A DNA stretch of 64,000 nt from DATDAH01 sp963845425 (GCA_963845425.1 CAWJSC010000003.1:1-64000), one strand, 5' to 3'. Counted from the stretch's first letter, positions 22,207 to 31,489 are shown. Numbers and translations: made by a program. Notes: generated by a model not told the origin, from the sequence alone.

Positions 22207-23385
22207 ATGGAGTTCGGTATGTTCCTGCAGGGGTACGTCCCCGGTCCCGCGGCCCACACGACCGAGGGTGAGCACACCGCCCTCATGAACGAGCTCGACC
22301 TCGTCGCCACGGCCGACAAGCACAACTGGAAGTACGTGTGGGTCAGCGAGCACCACGCCCTGGCCGAGTACTCCCACACCTCGTCGAGTGAGGTCTTCCT
22401 CGGCTACTGCGCGGCGACGACCGAGCAGATCCACCTGGGGTCGGGCATCTTCGGCCTCAGCCCGCGAGCCAACCACCCCGTGCGCAACGCCGAGCGGGCC
22501 ACCATGCTCGACCACGTCTCCAACGGTCGCTTCGAGTTCGGGACCGGCCGAGGGGCGGGCAGTCACGAGGTCGCCACCTTCAACATCCACGACACGTCCT
22601 CCACGCGGGCCGAGTGGGACGAGGTCGTCTGGGAGATCCCCCGGATGTGGGAGCGCAAGGACTACACGTTCCAGGGCGAGCACTTCGCCATGGACAAGCC
22701 CCACAACGTGCTGCCCAAGCCCTACGGCATCGGCCACCCGCCGATCTGGGTGGCCTGCGGTTCCCCCGCCACCTTCGGCAAGGCGGGCTCGTTGGGCATC
22801 GGTGCCCTGGGGTTCAACTTCAGCCCCATCGCCGACATGCGGCCCCAGATCGAGGCCTACAAGGACGGCATCGCCGGGTGCACCGAGCCCGTCGGCCAGT
22901 TCGTGAACGACAACGTGATGATCACCAACGCCGTCATCTGCATGGAGGACGGCGACCGGGCCCGCGAGATCATGACCCGCGAGGCCAACGGCTACCTCTA
23001 CTCCCTGGTGTGCCTCTACCACGACACGTTCCCGGTGCCCGAGGGTGCCATCGTGTGGCCCGAGCCCCCGAAGAAGCTGGACCGCGCGACCGTGGACTTG
23101 GCCATCGAGTACGGCGGCGTCCTCTGCGGCACCCCCGACGAGGTCAACGAGCAGCTGGCCCAGTACGACGAGGTCGGCGTCGACCAACTCGTCTTCGGCA
23201 TGCCGAACAACCTCACCCACGACGAGGCGACGGAGTGCCTCGAGCTCTTCGGCGACAAGGTCATCCCCAACTGGGACCCGGACCCCGTCCACCGCACCAC
23301 CCGGATGCGCCAGACCGCGCAGCCCAAGTTCGGCCCGTTCGAGAACGAGCCCCCCGCCATCGAGACCATCTTCACCCGGGGCTGA
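22207..23385 (+). CDS. LLM-class flavin-dependent oxidoreductase
   Basis: A 392-residue luciferase-like monooxygenase (TIM barrel) that uses reduced FMN or F420. Family hallmarks are the MEFGMFLQGY start, WVSEHHALAEYS near 47-58 (EHH), LGSGIFGLSPRANHPVRNAERATMLDHVSNGRFEFGTGRGAG, and a late GTPDEVNEQLAQYDEVGVDQLVF. I chose the ATG at 22207 because the fold begins there. It could oxidise a ketone or aldehyde in the pathway of the Rieske operon; whether it uses FMN or F420 cannot be told. Confidence 0.92.
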   Translation: MEFGMFLQGYVPGPAAHTTEGEHTALMNELDLVATADKHNWKYVWVSEHHALAEYSHTSSSEVFLGYCAATTEQIHLGSGIFGLSPRANHPVRNAERATMLDHVSNGRFEFGTGRGAGSHEVATFNIHDTSSTRAEWDEVVWEIPRMWERKDYTFQGEHFAMDKPHNVLPKPYGIGHPPIWVACGSPATFGKAGSLGIGALGFNFSPIADMRPQIEAYKDGIAGCTEPVGQFVNDNVMITNAVICMEDGDRAREIMTREANGYLYSLVCLYHDTFPVPEGAIVWPEPPKKLDRATVDLAIEYGGVLCGTPDEVNEQLAQYDEVGVDQLVFGMPNNLTHDEATECLELFGDKVIPNWDPDPVHRTTRMRQTAQPKFGPFENEPPAIETIFTRG

Positions 23386-23409
23386 GGCCGGGCCCAGGCC
23401 GGAACGGAG

Positions 23410-24996
23410 CTAGTCCCCCAGGCGCGCTTCGGCCCGGTCCCGCAGCTCGGTCTTGAGGACCTTGTTGCTCGCGTTCACGGGCAGCGCCTCGACGATCTCG
23501 ACGTAGCGGGGCGCCTTGTAGTTGGCCATGGCGTCCCGGGCCCAGGCCACGATGCCGGCCTCGTCCGGGCGGCGACCCGTCGTCGGGACCACGAAGGCCA
23601 TCCCCACCTCACCCAGACGCTCGTCGGGCACACCGATGACCGCCACCTGGGCGATGTCGGGGTGGGCCAGGAGCAGGCTCTCGATCTCCGCCGGGTAGGC
23701 GTTGAACCCGCCCTGGATGAACATGTCCTTCTTGCGGTCGGTGATGTCGATGTAGCCCCGCTCGTCCATCACCGCGATGTCCCCGGTGTGCAGCCAGCCG
23801 GCGGCGTCGATCGTCTCGGCCGTCTGCTCAGGCTCCTCGAAGTAGCCGCTCATCACGTTGTAGCCCCGGATGACGACCTCGCCCGGCTCGCCCCGCGGCA
23901 CCTCATCGCCCTCGTCGTCCACGACCAACACCTCGACGTCGGGGATGGCCCGCCCGTCGGTGTTGGCGATGGTCTCGGGGTCGTCGTCGTGGCGGCACAT
24001 GGTGGCGATGCCATGGACCTCGGTGAGCCCGTAGCCCGTGACGACGGTCTCGAAGCCGAGGGTGTCATACATGCGGTTGACCATCTCGACGGGAACCGGG
24101 GCCGCCCCGGTGACGGCCAGGCGCAGCGAGCTCATGTCGAAGCGCTCGAGATCCGGGTGGTTGAGGATCGTCTGGTAGATCGCCGGCGGCCCGGGGAGCA
24201 TCGTGATGCGGTCCCGCGGCACCCGCGCCATGACCGTGGGCACGTCGAAGACGGGCTGGGGCAGGATCGTGGCCCCCTTGATGAGGCTGGCCAGGATCCC
24301 CGCCTTCAGGCCGAAGGCATGGAAGAACGGGTTGATGATGAGGTAGCGGTCGGCCTCGCGCAGGCCCACCACCGTCGACCAGGCGTCGTAGGCCCGGATA
24401 CCGGCGGCGTGGCGCAGCATGGCCCCCTTCGGGTGACCGGTCGTCCCCGACGTGAAGAGGATGTCGCTGGTGTCCTCCCCGTCGATCCCTGCGGCCCGCC
24501 CGGCCGCGTCCGCAGCGGACACCTGGTCGGCGCGGGCCAGGAAGTCGTTCCAGGCGGTGGTCCCGTCGGCCACGGCGCCCCGGAGCACGACGGTCTCCTC
24601 CAGGCTGTCGAGGCCCTCGACACCCGCCAGCAGGGCCACATAGTCGGTGTCGAGGAAGTCGGTCACGGTGAACAGCATCCGGGCCCGGGCCTTGCCGATG
24701 ATGAACGCCGCCTCGTTGCCCTTGAACCGGGTGTTGAGGGGGACGAGGACCGCCCCGGCGGTGTGCAGGCCGAGCTGGGCGACCGCCCACTCCAGGCAGT
24801 TGGGGGCCCAGATGGCCACCCGGTCACCCGGCTCGACACCCGACGCGATGAAGGCCCGGGCCGCCCGCTCCACCTCGGCGGCCAGTCCCCCGTAGGACAG
24901 CGAGACGTCACCGTCCACGAAGGCCTCGGCATCACCGAAGCGCTCGGCGGCCCGGGTCACGACCGCGCCGATCGTCTGGGGGAGTTCGTCGCTCAC
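23410..24996 (-). CDS. acyl-CoA synthetase, FadD3-like
   Basis: A 528-residue ANL-superfamily ligase that activates a carboxylate via acyl-AMP and transfers it to CoA. Visible motifs are the P-loop ILFTSGTTGHPKGA, GYGLTEVHG, WLHTGD, DRKKDMFIQGGFNAYPAEIE and the adenylation Lys in NASNKVLK. Blocks such as DRYLIINPFFHAFGLKAGIL and MLPGPPAIYQTILNHP are very close to what I recall of mycobacterial FadD3, which activates the steroid C/D-ring acid HIP. That specificity is suggestive, not proven. GTG 24996 is preferred; another in-frame GTG at 25029 is possible. No signal peptide. Confidence 0.9.
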   Translation of the reverse strand: MSDELPQTIGAVVTRAAERFGDAEAFVDGDVSLSYGGLAAEVERAARAFIASGVEPGDRVAIWAPNCLEWAVAQLGLHTAGAVLVPLNTRFKGNEAAFIIGKARARMLFTVTDFLDTDYVALLAGVEGLDSLEETVVLRGAVADGTTAWNDFLARADQVSAADAAGRAAGIDGEDTSDILFTSGTTGHPKGAMLRHAAGIRAYDAWSTVVGLREADRYLIINPFFHAFGLKAGILASLIKGATILPQPVFDVPTVMARVPRDRITMLPGPPAIYQTILNHPDLERFDMSSLRLAVTGAAPVPVEMVNRMYDTLGFETVVTGYGLTEVHGIATMCRHDDDPETIANTDGRAIPDVEVLVVDDEGDEVPRGEPGEVVIRGYNVMSGYFEEPEQTAETIDAAGWLHTGDIAVMDERGYIDITDRKKDMFIQGGFNAYPAEIESLLLAHPDIAQVAVIGVPDERLGEVGMAFVVPTTGRRPDEAGIVAWARDAMANYKAPRYVEIVEALPVNASNKVLKTELRDRAEARLGD

Positions 24997-25092
24997 GGCG
25001 GCGATCGTAGGTCGGCGGGCAGATGGCACCCGAACCCTTGTCTCCGACGCCCGACCGGCCGATGAGAGGGACCAGAAGAAGCTTCTCCTCCC

Positions 25093-26016
25093 ATGTCACT
25101 GTTCCGGACCGCTGCTGCCACCGCGCTCGTCGCCGCCCTCATCGTGGGCGTGGGCGCCGTCGCGTCCGGCCAGAGCGACACCCTCGCCGTGGACGTGTCC
25201 GTCGACGAGGCCGCGGCCGGCCTGGCCGCCGCCGAGGCCGGCGTCGAGGAGCTCCGGGGTCAGCTGGCCGGCCTGCAGCTCGAGCGGGCGGAGTACAGCC
25301 GGCGCCTCGCCCAGCGCAACGCCCGGCGCCAGCATGCGGCCCGCGACCTCCGGACGGCCCGCACCTCGGCCCAGCAGCTCGCCGTCCAGGCCTACATGGG
25401 CGCCGGGAGCGCCCCGACGCCCGAGACGGTCGTCTACGGCAACGGCGACCTCCTCGACTACACGTTCCGCAGCACACTGGTCCAGGACTCGACCGACGCC
25501 CGCTACCGGGCCGCCACCTACTACCTGGATCTGCGCGAGCAGGCCAGCGACGCCGTGGCCAGCACCGTCGAGCACCTCGACGCCCTGGACGAGGCGATCG
25601 CGCTGACCCAGTCGGCCCTCGGTGAGGCCGAGGACGCCCAGCGCACTGCGGCGATCGTCCTGGCCGAGGCCGAGGCGGCCGAACGGGCCGCCCGCCAGGC
25701 GGCGGCCGTGCCGATCGGTCTCGGCTCACCCCCTCCCGACGGTGGCTATGTCCCGCTCGGCGAATGGCCCGGCGGACCCTCCTACGCGCAGTGGGCCGCG
25801 CTGCGCCAGTGTGAGTCCGGCGGCAACTACCAGGCCGTCAGCGCCTCCGGCCTGTACCGGGGCGCCTTCCAGTTCGACCTCGGCACCTGGGCCACCGTCG
25901 GCGGCTCCGGCGACCCTGCCGCCGCCTCCCCCGCCGAACAGGACCACCGGGCCCAGGTCCTCTGGTCCCAACGGGGCCCCAGCCCCTGGCCCATCTGCGG
26001 CCGGTACCTGTACTGA
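25093..26016 (+). CDS. coiled-coil protein with C-terminal Rpf-like muralytic domain
   Basis: A 307-residue exported protein. It starts with a Sec-type signal (RTAAATALVAALIVGVGAVASG). A long Ala/Glu/Leu-rich coiled coil spans about 35-205, like the N-terminal region of PcsB or RipA. A Pro/Gly linker leads to a resuscitation-promoting-factor domain of about 75 residues. The catalytic Glu is in QCESGGNY near 241, followed by GAFQFDLGTWATVGG and a closing WPICGRYLY with a Cys. Rpf enzymes cleave peptidoglycan glycan strands and help dormant actinobacteria regrow. The coiled coil may gate or localise the enzyme. ATG start, monocistronic. Confidence 0.85.
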   Translation: MSLFRTAAATALVAALIVGVGAVASGQSDTLAVDVSVDEAAAGLAAAEAGVEELRGQLAGLQLERAEYSRRLAQRNARRQHAARDLRTARTSAQQLAVQAYMGAGSAPTPETVVYGNGDLLDYTFRSTLVQDSTDARYRAATYYLDLREQASDAVASTVEHLDALDEAIALTQSALGEAEDAQRTAAIVLAEAEAAERAARQAAAVPIGLGSPPPDGGYVPLGEWPGGPSYAQWAALRQCESGGNYQAVSASGLYRGAFQFDLGTWATVGGSGDPAAASPAEQDHRAQVLWSQRGPSPWPICGRYLY

Positions 26017-26049
26017 CGGTCCGCGTCCCGCCGGCGGGAGCGAAGCCGG

Positions 26050-26463
26050 TCAGCTGACCGACAGCACTTCGGCCGCGGCCCGGGCGAGAGCCACATCGTC
26101 GTCCTCGGGCAGGCCGCTGACGCCCACCGCACCCACGACCTCGCCGTCGACCACGATCGGCACCCCACCGCCCCAGGAGACATAGCGCAGTTCGCCGAAG
26201 TTCGTCATCGGGAAGTGCTCGCGGCGGGAGGCCTCGCCAACCGAGCGGGACTCGGTCTGCTCCCGGGCGGCCGTGTAGGCCTTGTTGATGGCGATCGTTC
26301 CCGATGACAGCCGACAGCCGTCGGTGCGCAGGAACGCCAGGAGCTCGCCATGGGCATCGACGACGGCGACCGCCGCGCCGAGGCCATCGGGCTCGAGCGC
26401 GGCGCGAACGTGGTCCACGAGGCGCTGGGCATCGGCGTGACCGAGAACGGTTCGGGTGTGCAC
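26050..26463 (-). CDS. GlcG/HbpS family (DUF336) haem-binding-like protein
   Basis: A 137-residue GlcG/HbpS-fold protein. Typical features are VVDAHGELLAFLRTDG, AINKAYTAA, then GGVPIVVDGEVVGAVGVSG and a final helix. Members bind haem or act as small cofactors of glycolate or diol metabolism; none of the specific ligands can be confirmed here. GTG start. It ends the minus-strand sugar operon, 11 bp after the Gfo/Idh stop. Confidence 0.9.
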   Translation of the reverse strand: MHTRTVLGHADAQRLVDHVRAALEPDGLGAAVAVVDAHGELLAFLRTDGCRLSSGTIAINKAYTAAREQTESRSVGEASRREHFPMTNFGELRYVSWGGGVPIVVDGEVVGAVGVSGLPEDDDVALARAAAEVLSVS

Positions 26464-26474
26464 CGGGCGACTCC

Positions 26475-27629
26475 TCAGGGGACCTGGCTCAGTCGTACCG
26501 CACAGCGCTCCCGGGCCGACACCACGGCGGCCTCGAGCACCCGCTGGGTCTGGTACGCATCATCGAAGTCGGGAAGGGGGACGACCGGCGGGCCGCCACC
26601 CACGGCGGTGACCATGTCGGCCACCTGGTTCACGAAGGTGTGGTCGTAGCCGAGGCCATGGCCGTCCGGCCACCAGGAGCCGGTCCAGGGATGGTCCTCG
26701 TGGGTCACCTGGATCGTCCGCCACCCCTGCAGGTGCGGCGGATCCTCGACGGAGAAGACCTGCAACTCGTTCATGCGTTCGAAGTCGAATCGGAGCGCGC
26801 CGCGCTCGCCGTGGATCTCGATCCGGTTGGAGTTCTTCACTCCCGTCGCCAGTCGGGTCGACTCGAAGGTCGCGGCGGCCCCCCCGGCGAAGCGGGCCAG
26901 GAACAGGACGGCGTCATCGACCGAGCTCCGGCCGGTCCGGCCCGGGTCGTCGGGGAGCGGCCGCTGCTTGATGAAGGTCTCGACCACTGAGCCGCCGACC
27001 TCGACGATCTCCTCACCGGTGATGAACCGGGCCATGTCGACGATGTGGGCACCGAGATCGCCCAGGGCTCCCGAACCGGCCTCGCGGCGCCGGAATCGCC
27101 AGAGCAGCGGCGTCTCGGGACCACCCCACCCCTGCAGGTAGGCGGCGCGGACGTGGTACAGGCGACCCACCCAGCCGGCCCGGACGAGCTGATGGGCCAG
27201 GGCCACCGCGGGGACCCGACGGTAGACGTACCAGACGAAGGTCTCGCCCGGGGCCCGGCGGGCCGCGTCCCGCATCGCCCGGGCATCCTCGAGGGTCCCC
27301 GCCAGGGGCTTCTCGCAGGCCACGTGCTTGCCCGCCTCGAGCGCGGCGATGGCCTGTTCGGCATGGAGGTGGTTGGGGGTGGCCACGTCGACGAGATCGA
27401 CATCGGGGTGGCTGACGGCGGTGCGCCACCTCGTGGTCGCCTCCGCCCAACCCCAGCGGTCGGCGAACGCCTGGGTCGCCTCGGCGTCGCGGCCCGCGAC
27501 GATCCGTCGGCCGGGCTCGGTCGGGAGCTCGAAGAAGCCACCGGCGGTCCGCCAGGCGTGGGCGTGGGCCCGGCCCATGAACTTGGTGCCGAGCAACGCG
27601 ACGTTCAGCCGGACGGCGGGGCCCGTCAA
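26475..27629 (-). CDS. Gfo/Idh/MocA family oxidoreductase
   Basis: A 384-residue sugar or inositol dehydrogenase-like protein. The N-terminal Rossmann domain has VALLGTKFMGRAHAHAW and the catalytic motif is CEKPLAG (near 98). The C-terminal beta-sheet domain has GDLGAHIVDMARFITG. The TTG at 27629 overlaps the stop of the CRTAC1 gene (TTGA), which decides the start. Last dehydrogenase of the sugar ABC operon, so it probably oxidises the imported sugar or cyclitol with NAD(P). Confidence 0.92.
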   Translation of the reverse strand: MTGPAVRLNVALLGTKFMGRAHAHAWRTAGGFFELPTEPGRRIVAGRDAEATQAFADRWGWAEATTRWRTAVSHPDVDLVDVATPNHLHAEQAIAALEAGKHVACEKPLAGTLEDARAMRDAARRAPGETFVWYVYRRVPAVALAHQLVRAGWVGRLYHVRAAYLQGWGGPETPLLWRFRRREAGSGALGDLGAHIVDMARFITGEEIVEVGGSVVETFIKQRPLPDDPGRTGRSSVDDAVLFLARFAGGAAATFESTRLATGVKNSNRIEIHGERGALRFDFERMNELQVFSVEDPPHLQGWRTIQVTHEDHPWTGSWWPDGHGLGYDHTFVNQVADMVTAVGGGPPVVPLPDFDDAYQTQRVLEAAVVSARERCAVRLSQVP

Positions 27630-29359
27630 CCGACCGGCTCCGCGACCGTGAGGACCTGGTTGACGTCCACGTCCTCGACCACCGTCGACCCGCCGTCGGG
27701 CCACCTCACCCGTACCTCGGCCACGCGGGTCGCCCGGCCGAGCCCGAAGTGGGCCCGGGGGTCCTCCGAGGACAGGTAGCTGCTCCCGGCGCGCAGCTCG
27801 CGTCGGAACGAGCGGCCGTCGACCAGGTCCACCGTCACCACCGCACCCGGCGAGAACGCGTCGGTGGCGACCTCGAGCCAGTTCCCGTCCACGCCCTGGT
27901 TCTCCAGCAGGACCAGCGGAGAGCCGACGACGTTGACGGCCACGTCGACATCACCGTCGTTGTCGAAGTCCGCCGCCGCCAGCCCCCGGGCGTTGAGCGG
28001 GCCCACTCCATCGAGTCCGATGGCCGCCCCGATGTCCTCGAAACGGCCGTTCGCGCCGGCGGCGGCGAGGTTGCCGTAGGCACCGAGGGGCTGAGCGTCG
28101 AGGCCGAGATCGACGACGGGGATCGCCCCGTTGGCCACCAGCAGGTCGAGGTCGGTGTCGAGGTCGAGGTCGACGAACGTGGTGCCCCATCCCGACGCGG
28201 CCTGGTTCGGTACCGGTTCGCCGAACCGGGGCACGCCGTCGGTGAACCTCGGAGCCCCCTGCCGCGTCCGGTTCAGGAACAGGGCCGGAACCTGACCGGA
28301 CACGTTCGTGACATAGAGATCGCCCCGCCCGTCACCGTCGTAGTCCTCACCGGCCACTCCCATCGCGCTCCCCGCGTCGGCCACGGCCGCCCGGGTGCCC
28401 ACCTCGCGGAGGGCGAAGCCGAGACGGCCCGGATCAGTCTGCCCTCTCGCCGGCCCGTTGAGGTAAAGGCGGCTCGGGTTGGTGTCGTTGGCCACGTAGA
28501 GGTCGAGGTCGTGGTCGCGGTCGACATCGGTGAACAGGGCGCCGAGGCCGTACTCGGCGTCGGGGTCGACGCCCAGCTGCTCGCCCACCTCCCGGAAGGT
28601 GACGCGGCCGTCCGGACCCGGGCCCTCGCTGAGGTAGAGCAGGTCCCGTACACCCCCGTAGCTGTTGGGGAACCCCTGCGCCGACCCCGGAATCGGCTGA
28701 TTCACGTTGACGTAACCGGACACGAAGAGGTCGGGCCAGCCGTCGCCGTCGATGTCGCCGACGGCGGCCCCGGTGAACCAGCCGTAGGCGTCGACGCCGG
28801 CGGCCTCTGCCCCTTCGGTGAACGTCCCGTCGCCGCCGCCCCACAAGAGGTGGTTCCCGCGCGCCGTGGTGACGTAGAGGTCGGTGGCGCCGTCCAGATC
28901 GAAGTCGGCGGCCACACAGCCTTCGCCCCGAACGGCCAAGTCGGCCCCCGAACCGACGCTGATGTCGGTGAAACCGCCACCGTCGTTGCGGAAGAGCCGG
29001 TTCACCGGCCGCTCGCCCTCGGCGTCCCACCGTCGGGCCTCGAGCTCGGCGTAGGAGTTGACCGCGTACAGGTCGAGACGGCCGTCGCCATCGACGTCGA
29101 GCCAGCACACGCCGCCGCCCATCATGGCGGCCCGGTCACCGGACACGGCCCAACGAAAGGCGCCGTGGGTGAAGGCCACCCCCTGCTCCTCGGCGACGTC
29201 GACCAGGGTCAGGGCCTGCGGTGACACCGCCGCCACGGTGGTCTCGGGAGCCGGAGCGGCATCGGGAACGGTCCCGGTACCGGCACACGCGGTCAACGCC
29301 ACGGTCACGGCCGCCGTCGTCGCCACGCGGCGAGGTCGACGGCGGTGGCCGTGCCGCAA
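27626..29359 (-). CDS. CRTAC1 family FG-GAP/ASPIC-UnbV lipoprotein
   Basis: A 577-residue exported beta-propeller protein. The TTG start at 29359 gives a basic N-terminus and lipobox (RRVATTAAVTVALTAC). Seven FG-GAP/VCBS repeats carry calcium-loop-like motifs such as DVDGDGRLDLY, DFDLDGATDLY, DIDGDGWPDLF, DYDGDGRGDLY and DFDNDGDVDVA. The C-terminus is an ASPIC/UnbV domain (GSSYLSSEDPRAHFGLG...VRWPDGG). Such proteins are surface-located; the ASPIC domain has no firm function. It is embedded between the permease and a dehydrogenase of a sugar operon (5 bp from the permease stop), so it may bind or present the carbohydrate outside the cell. Confidence 0.9.
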   Translation of the reverse strand: MRHGHRRRPRRVATTAAVTVALTACAGTGTVPDAAPAPETTVAAVSPQALTLVDVAEEQGVAFTHGAFRWAVSGDRAAMMGGGVCWLDVDGDGRLDLYAVNSYAELEARRWDAEGERPVNRLFRNDGGGFTDISVGSGADLAVRGEGCVAADFDLDGATDLYVTTARGNHLLWGGGDGTFTEGAEAAGVDAYGWFTGAAVGDIDGDGWPDLFVSGYVNVNQPIPGSAQGFPNSYGGVRDLLYLSEGPGPDGRVTFREVGEQLGVDPDAEYGLGALFTDVDRDHDLDLYVANDTNPSRLYLNGPARGQTDPGRLGFALREVGTRAAVADAGSAMGVAGEDYDGDGRGDLYVTNVSGQVPALFLNRTRQGAPRFTDGVPRFGEPVPNQAASGWGTTFVDLDLDTDLDLLVANGAIPVVDLGLDAQPLGAYGNLAAAGANGRFEDIGAAIGLDGVGPLNARGLAAADFDNDGDVDVAVNVVGSPLVLLENQGVDGNWLEVATDAFSPGAVVTVDLVDGRSFRRELRAGSSYLSSEDPRAHFGLGRATRVAEVRVRWPDGGSTVVEDVDVNQVLTVAEPVG

Positions 29360-29364
29360 ACGGC

Positions 29365-30639
29365 TCAGACGAGCCCGGCGGAGGCCCGGCCCTTCTTGGA
29401 CAGGGAGTCGACGAGCACCGCCGCGAGCAGCACCAATCCGGTGACGATGAACTTGGTGCCCGACGCCAGACCCAGGAGGTCCATGCCGTTGGCCACGCTG
29501 GCGATCACCAGGGCGCCGAGCAACGCGTTGACCGGCCGTCCTCGGCCGCCGAAGAGGCTCGTGCCGCCGATGACGGCGGCGGCGATGATGTTCAGCAGGA
29601 GGTTCCCGCCGCCGGTACCGGTGGAGACCGAACGGATCCGGGAGACCAGGATGATGCCGCCGACGCCGGCCATGAACCCCGAGATCATGAACACGGCGAT
29701 GCGGATGCGATCGACGTTGATCCCGGCCCGACGGGCGGCCTCGGGGCTGCCGCCGACGGCGTAGACGTGGCGCCCGAAGGCCGTCTTGGCGGCCACGAAG
29801 GACCAGAACACGAGGAAGACGAACAGGACGACCATCACGAAGGGCACACCGCGGTCCCGGTTGGCGTACCACACGGCCCAGGCCACGACGGCGGCCAGAC
29901 CGCCGATCTGCAACACCACGATGATCAGGGGCTTGGTCACCAGGCCCCGGGACCGTCGTAGGGCCATCGTCCTCAGCTGCAGGAACGCGAACAGGCCCAC
30001 GGAGGTCAGGCCGAGGATCCAGCCCTGGACATCACTCAGGAACGCGCCGGCGAGGTCGATGATGGTGTCGTCCTGGATTCGGATCGTGCCGGAGGTGGAT
30101 GCCTGGGTCGTGAGGGTCAGCACGACCCCGCTCCAGATCAGGAGGCCGGCCAGCGTGACGACGAAGGAGGGGACCCCGGCCTTGGTCACCAACAGCCCGG
30201 TGCTCAGTCCGATGGCCGTCGTGACGAGCAGGGCGATGCCGACCGCCAACGGCCAGGGGAACCCGGGGTCGTCGGGCCGCAACAGCATCGTCATCACGAC
30301 TCCGCCCACGGCGCTGACGAACGCGACCGACAGGTCGATCTCGGCGATGAGCAGCACGAACACGATGCCGATGGCCACCGTGGCGATGCCGGCCATCTGC
30401 AGGAGCAAGTTGGTGAAGTTCCGGGGGGAGATGAAAACGTCTTCGGCGAAACCGAAGACGATCACGATCAGGGCGAGGCCGACGATGATCGGCAGCGATC
30501 CCAGATCGCCCGACCGGACCCGGATCCACCACGCCTTCGAGTAGGTGCGGAGGGCCGACAGCGTCGACTCGTCCTCGGCGGCCTCGATCGGCCCCGTCTC
30601 GTCACTGGGGCCAGGGGCCGCCTGCTCGGTTTCGCTCAT
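29365..30639 (-). CDS. sugar ABC transporter permease, XylH-like
   Basis: A 424-residue inner-membrane permease of the ribose/xylose BPD_transp_2 family with about ten or more hydrophobic helices. It carries the loop AFGRHVYAVGGSPEAARRAGINVDRI, the coupling-helix region that contacts the ATPase. A charged N-terminal tail of about 45 residues precedes the first helix. ATG 30639 overlaps the ATPase stop (ATGA). It works with the two genes upstream (binding protein 31490-32614 and ATPase 30636-31409). Confidence 0.94.
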   Translation of the reverse strand: MSETEQAAPGPSDETGPIEAAEDESTLSALRTYSKAWWIRVRSGDLGSLPIIVGLALIVIVFGFAEDVFISPRNFTNLLLQMAGIATVAIGIVFVLLIAEIDLSVAFVSAVGGVVMTMLLRPDDPGFPWPLAVGIALLVTTAIGLSTGLLVTKAGVPSFVVTLAGLLIWSGVVLTLTTQASTSGTIRIQDDTIIDLAGAFLSDVQGWILGLTSVGLFAFLQLRTMALRRSRGLVTKPLIIVVLQIGGLAAVVAWAVWYANRDRGVPFVMVVLFVFLVFWSFVAAKTAFGRHVYAVGGSPEAARRAGINVDRIRIAVFMISGFMAGVGGIILVSRIRSVSTGTGGGNLLLNIIAAAVIGGTSLFGGRGRPVNALLGALVIASVANGMDLLGLASGTKFIVTGLVLLAAVLVDSLSKKGRASAGLV

Positions 30640-31409
30640 GCTTCGACCGCCTCGGCCATGCCGGGGACGAAGCGCAGCTCCCCGGCGGTGATGGAATGGA
30701 CGACTTGTTGCTGATCGGTCTCCGCGGTCACGAACAGGTCGACCATCTGGCCGAGTCGCAGCACCGTGATCCGGTCGGCGACCTCGAAGATGTCGTGCAG
30801 GTTGTGGGAGATGATCACCACGGCCAGGCCCCGGTCGGCCAGGCGACGGGTGAGGTCGAGGACCTGGCGGGTCTGGGCCACGCCCAGGGCGGCCGTCGGC
30901 TCGTCGAGGATCACGACCTTGGACTCCCACATGACGGCCTTGGCCACGGCCACCGCCTGACGCTGGCCACCCGACAGGCCGGCCACCACCTGGCGCACCG
31001 AGGAGAGGGTGGTCACCGAAAGGCTGTCGAGGGTCGACTGCGCCGCCTCCTCCATGTTCGGCTCGTCCAGGACGATGCCCTTCTTGCGCTCGCGGCCGAG
31101 GAACATGTTGGCGACCACGTCGAGGTTGTCGGCCAGAGCCAGGTCCTGGTACACGATCTCGATGCCGAGGTGGGCCGTGTCGGCGGGCCCGGAGATGTGC
31201 ACCTCCTTGCCCTCGTAGCGCACCGTGCCGCTGTCGAACGGGTAGATGCCGGCGATGCCCTTGATGAGGGTCGACTTCCCAGCCCCGTTGTCGCCCACGA
31301 GGGCCATCACCTCACCGGGACACACCTCGAAGTCGACGCCGTAGAGCGCCTGGACCGCCCCGAACGCCTTCGAGACGCCTCGGCACTCGAGGATCGGTGG
31401 TTCAGCCAT
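30636..31409 (-). CDS. sugar ABC transporter ATP-binding protein
   Basis: A 257-residue ABC ATPase with Walker A GDNGAGKST near 37-45, Q-loop VYQDLALADNLDV, signature LSGGQRQ, Walker B VVILDEPTAALG and the switch His in ISHNLHD. It has a single cassette, as in FrcA/XylG-short types, unlike the double-cassette RbsA/XylG. AGAGGGACG ahead of ATG 31409 decides the start over the upstream GTG at 31424. Energises import of the sugar bound by the lipoprotein encoded upstream. Confidence 0.94.
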   Translation of the reverse strand: MAEPPILECRGVSKAFGAVQALYGVDFEVCPGEVMALVGDNGAGKSTLIKGIAGIYPFDSGTVRYEGKEVHISGPADTAHLGIEIVYQDLALADNLDVVANMFLGRERKKGIVLDEPNMEEAAQSTLDSLSVTTLSSVRQVVAGLSGGQRQAVAVAKAVMWESKVVILDEPTAALGVAQTRQVLDLTRRLADRGLAVVIISHNLHDIFEVADRITVLRLGQMVDLFVTAETDQQQVVHSITAGELRFVPGMAEAVEA

Positions 31410-31432
31410 GATCGTCCCTCTCACTCAGAACG

Positions 31433-31466
31433 ACGTGGGGGGCGCCCCAAAGGACGCCCCCCACGT
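31433..31466 (-). terminator. strong intercistronic hairpin between binding-protein and ATPase genes
   Basis: A 12-bp perfect stem, arms 31433-31444 (ACGTGGGGGGCG) and 31455-31466, encloses a ten-base loop. It sits between the binding-protein stop and the ATPase start. No U-run follows, so it may act as partial terminator or mRNA 3' stabiliser, letting the binding protein be made in excess, a common arrangement for ABC importers. Confidence 0.75.
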
Positions 31467-31489
31467 GCCGTGGTTTGGGTCAGTCCGCG

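Noticed and set aside
26029..26049. CCCGCCGGCGGG palindrome as a terminator between convergent genes
   Set aside because: It has no loop and no U-tract; short GC palindromes are common in this composition.
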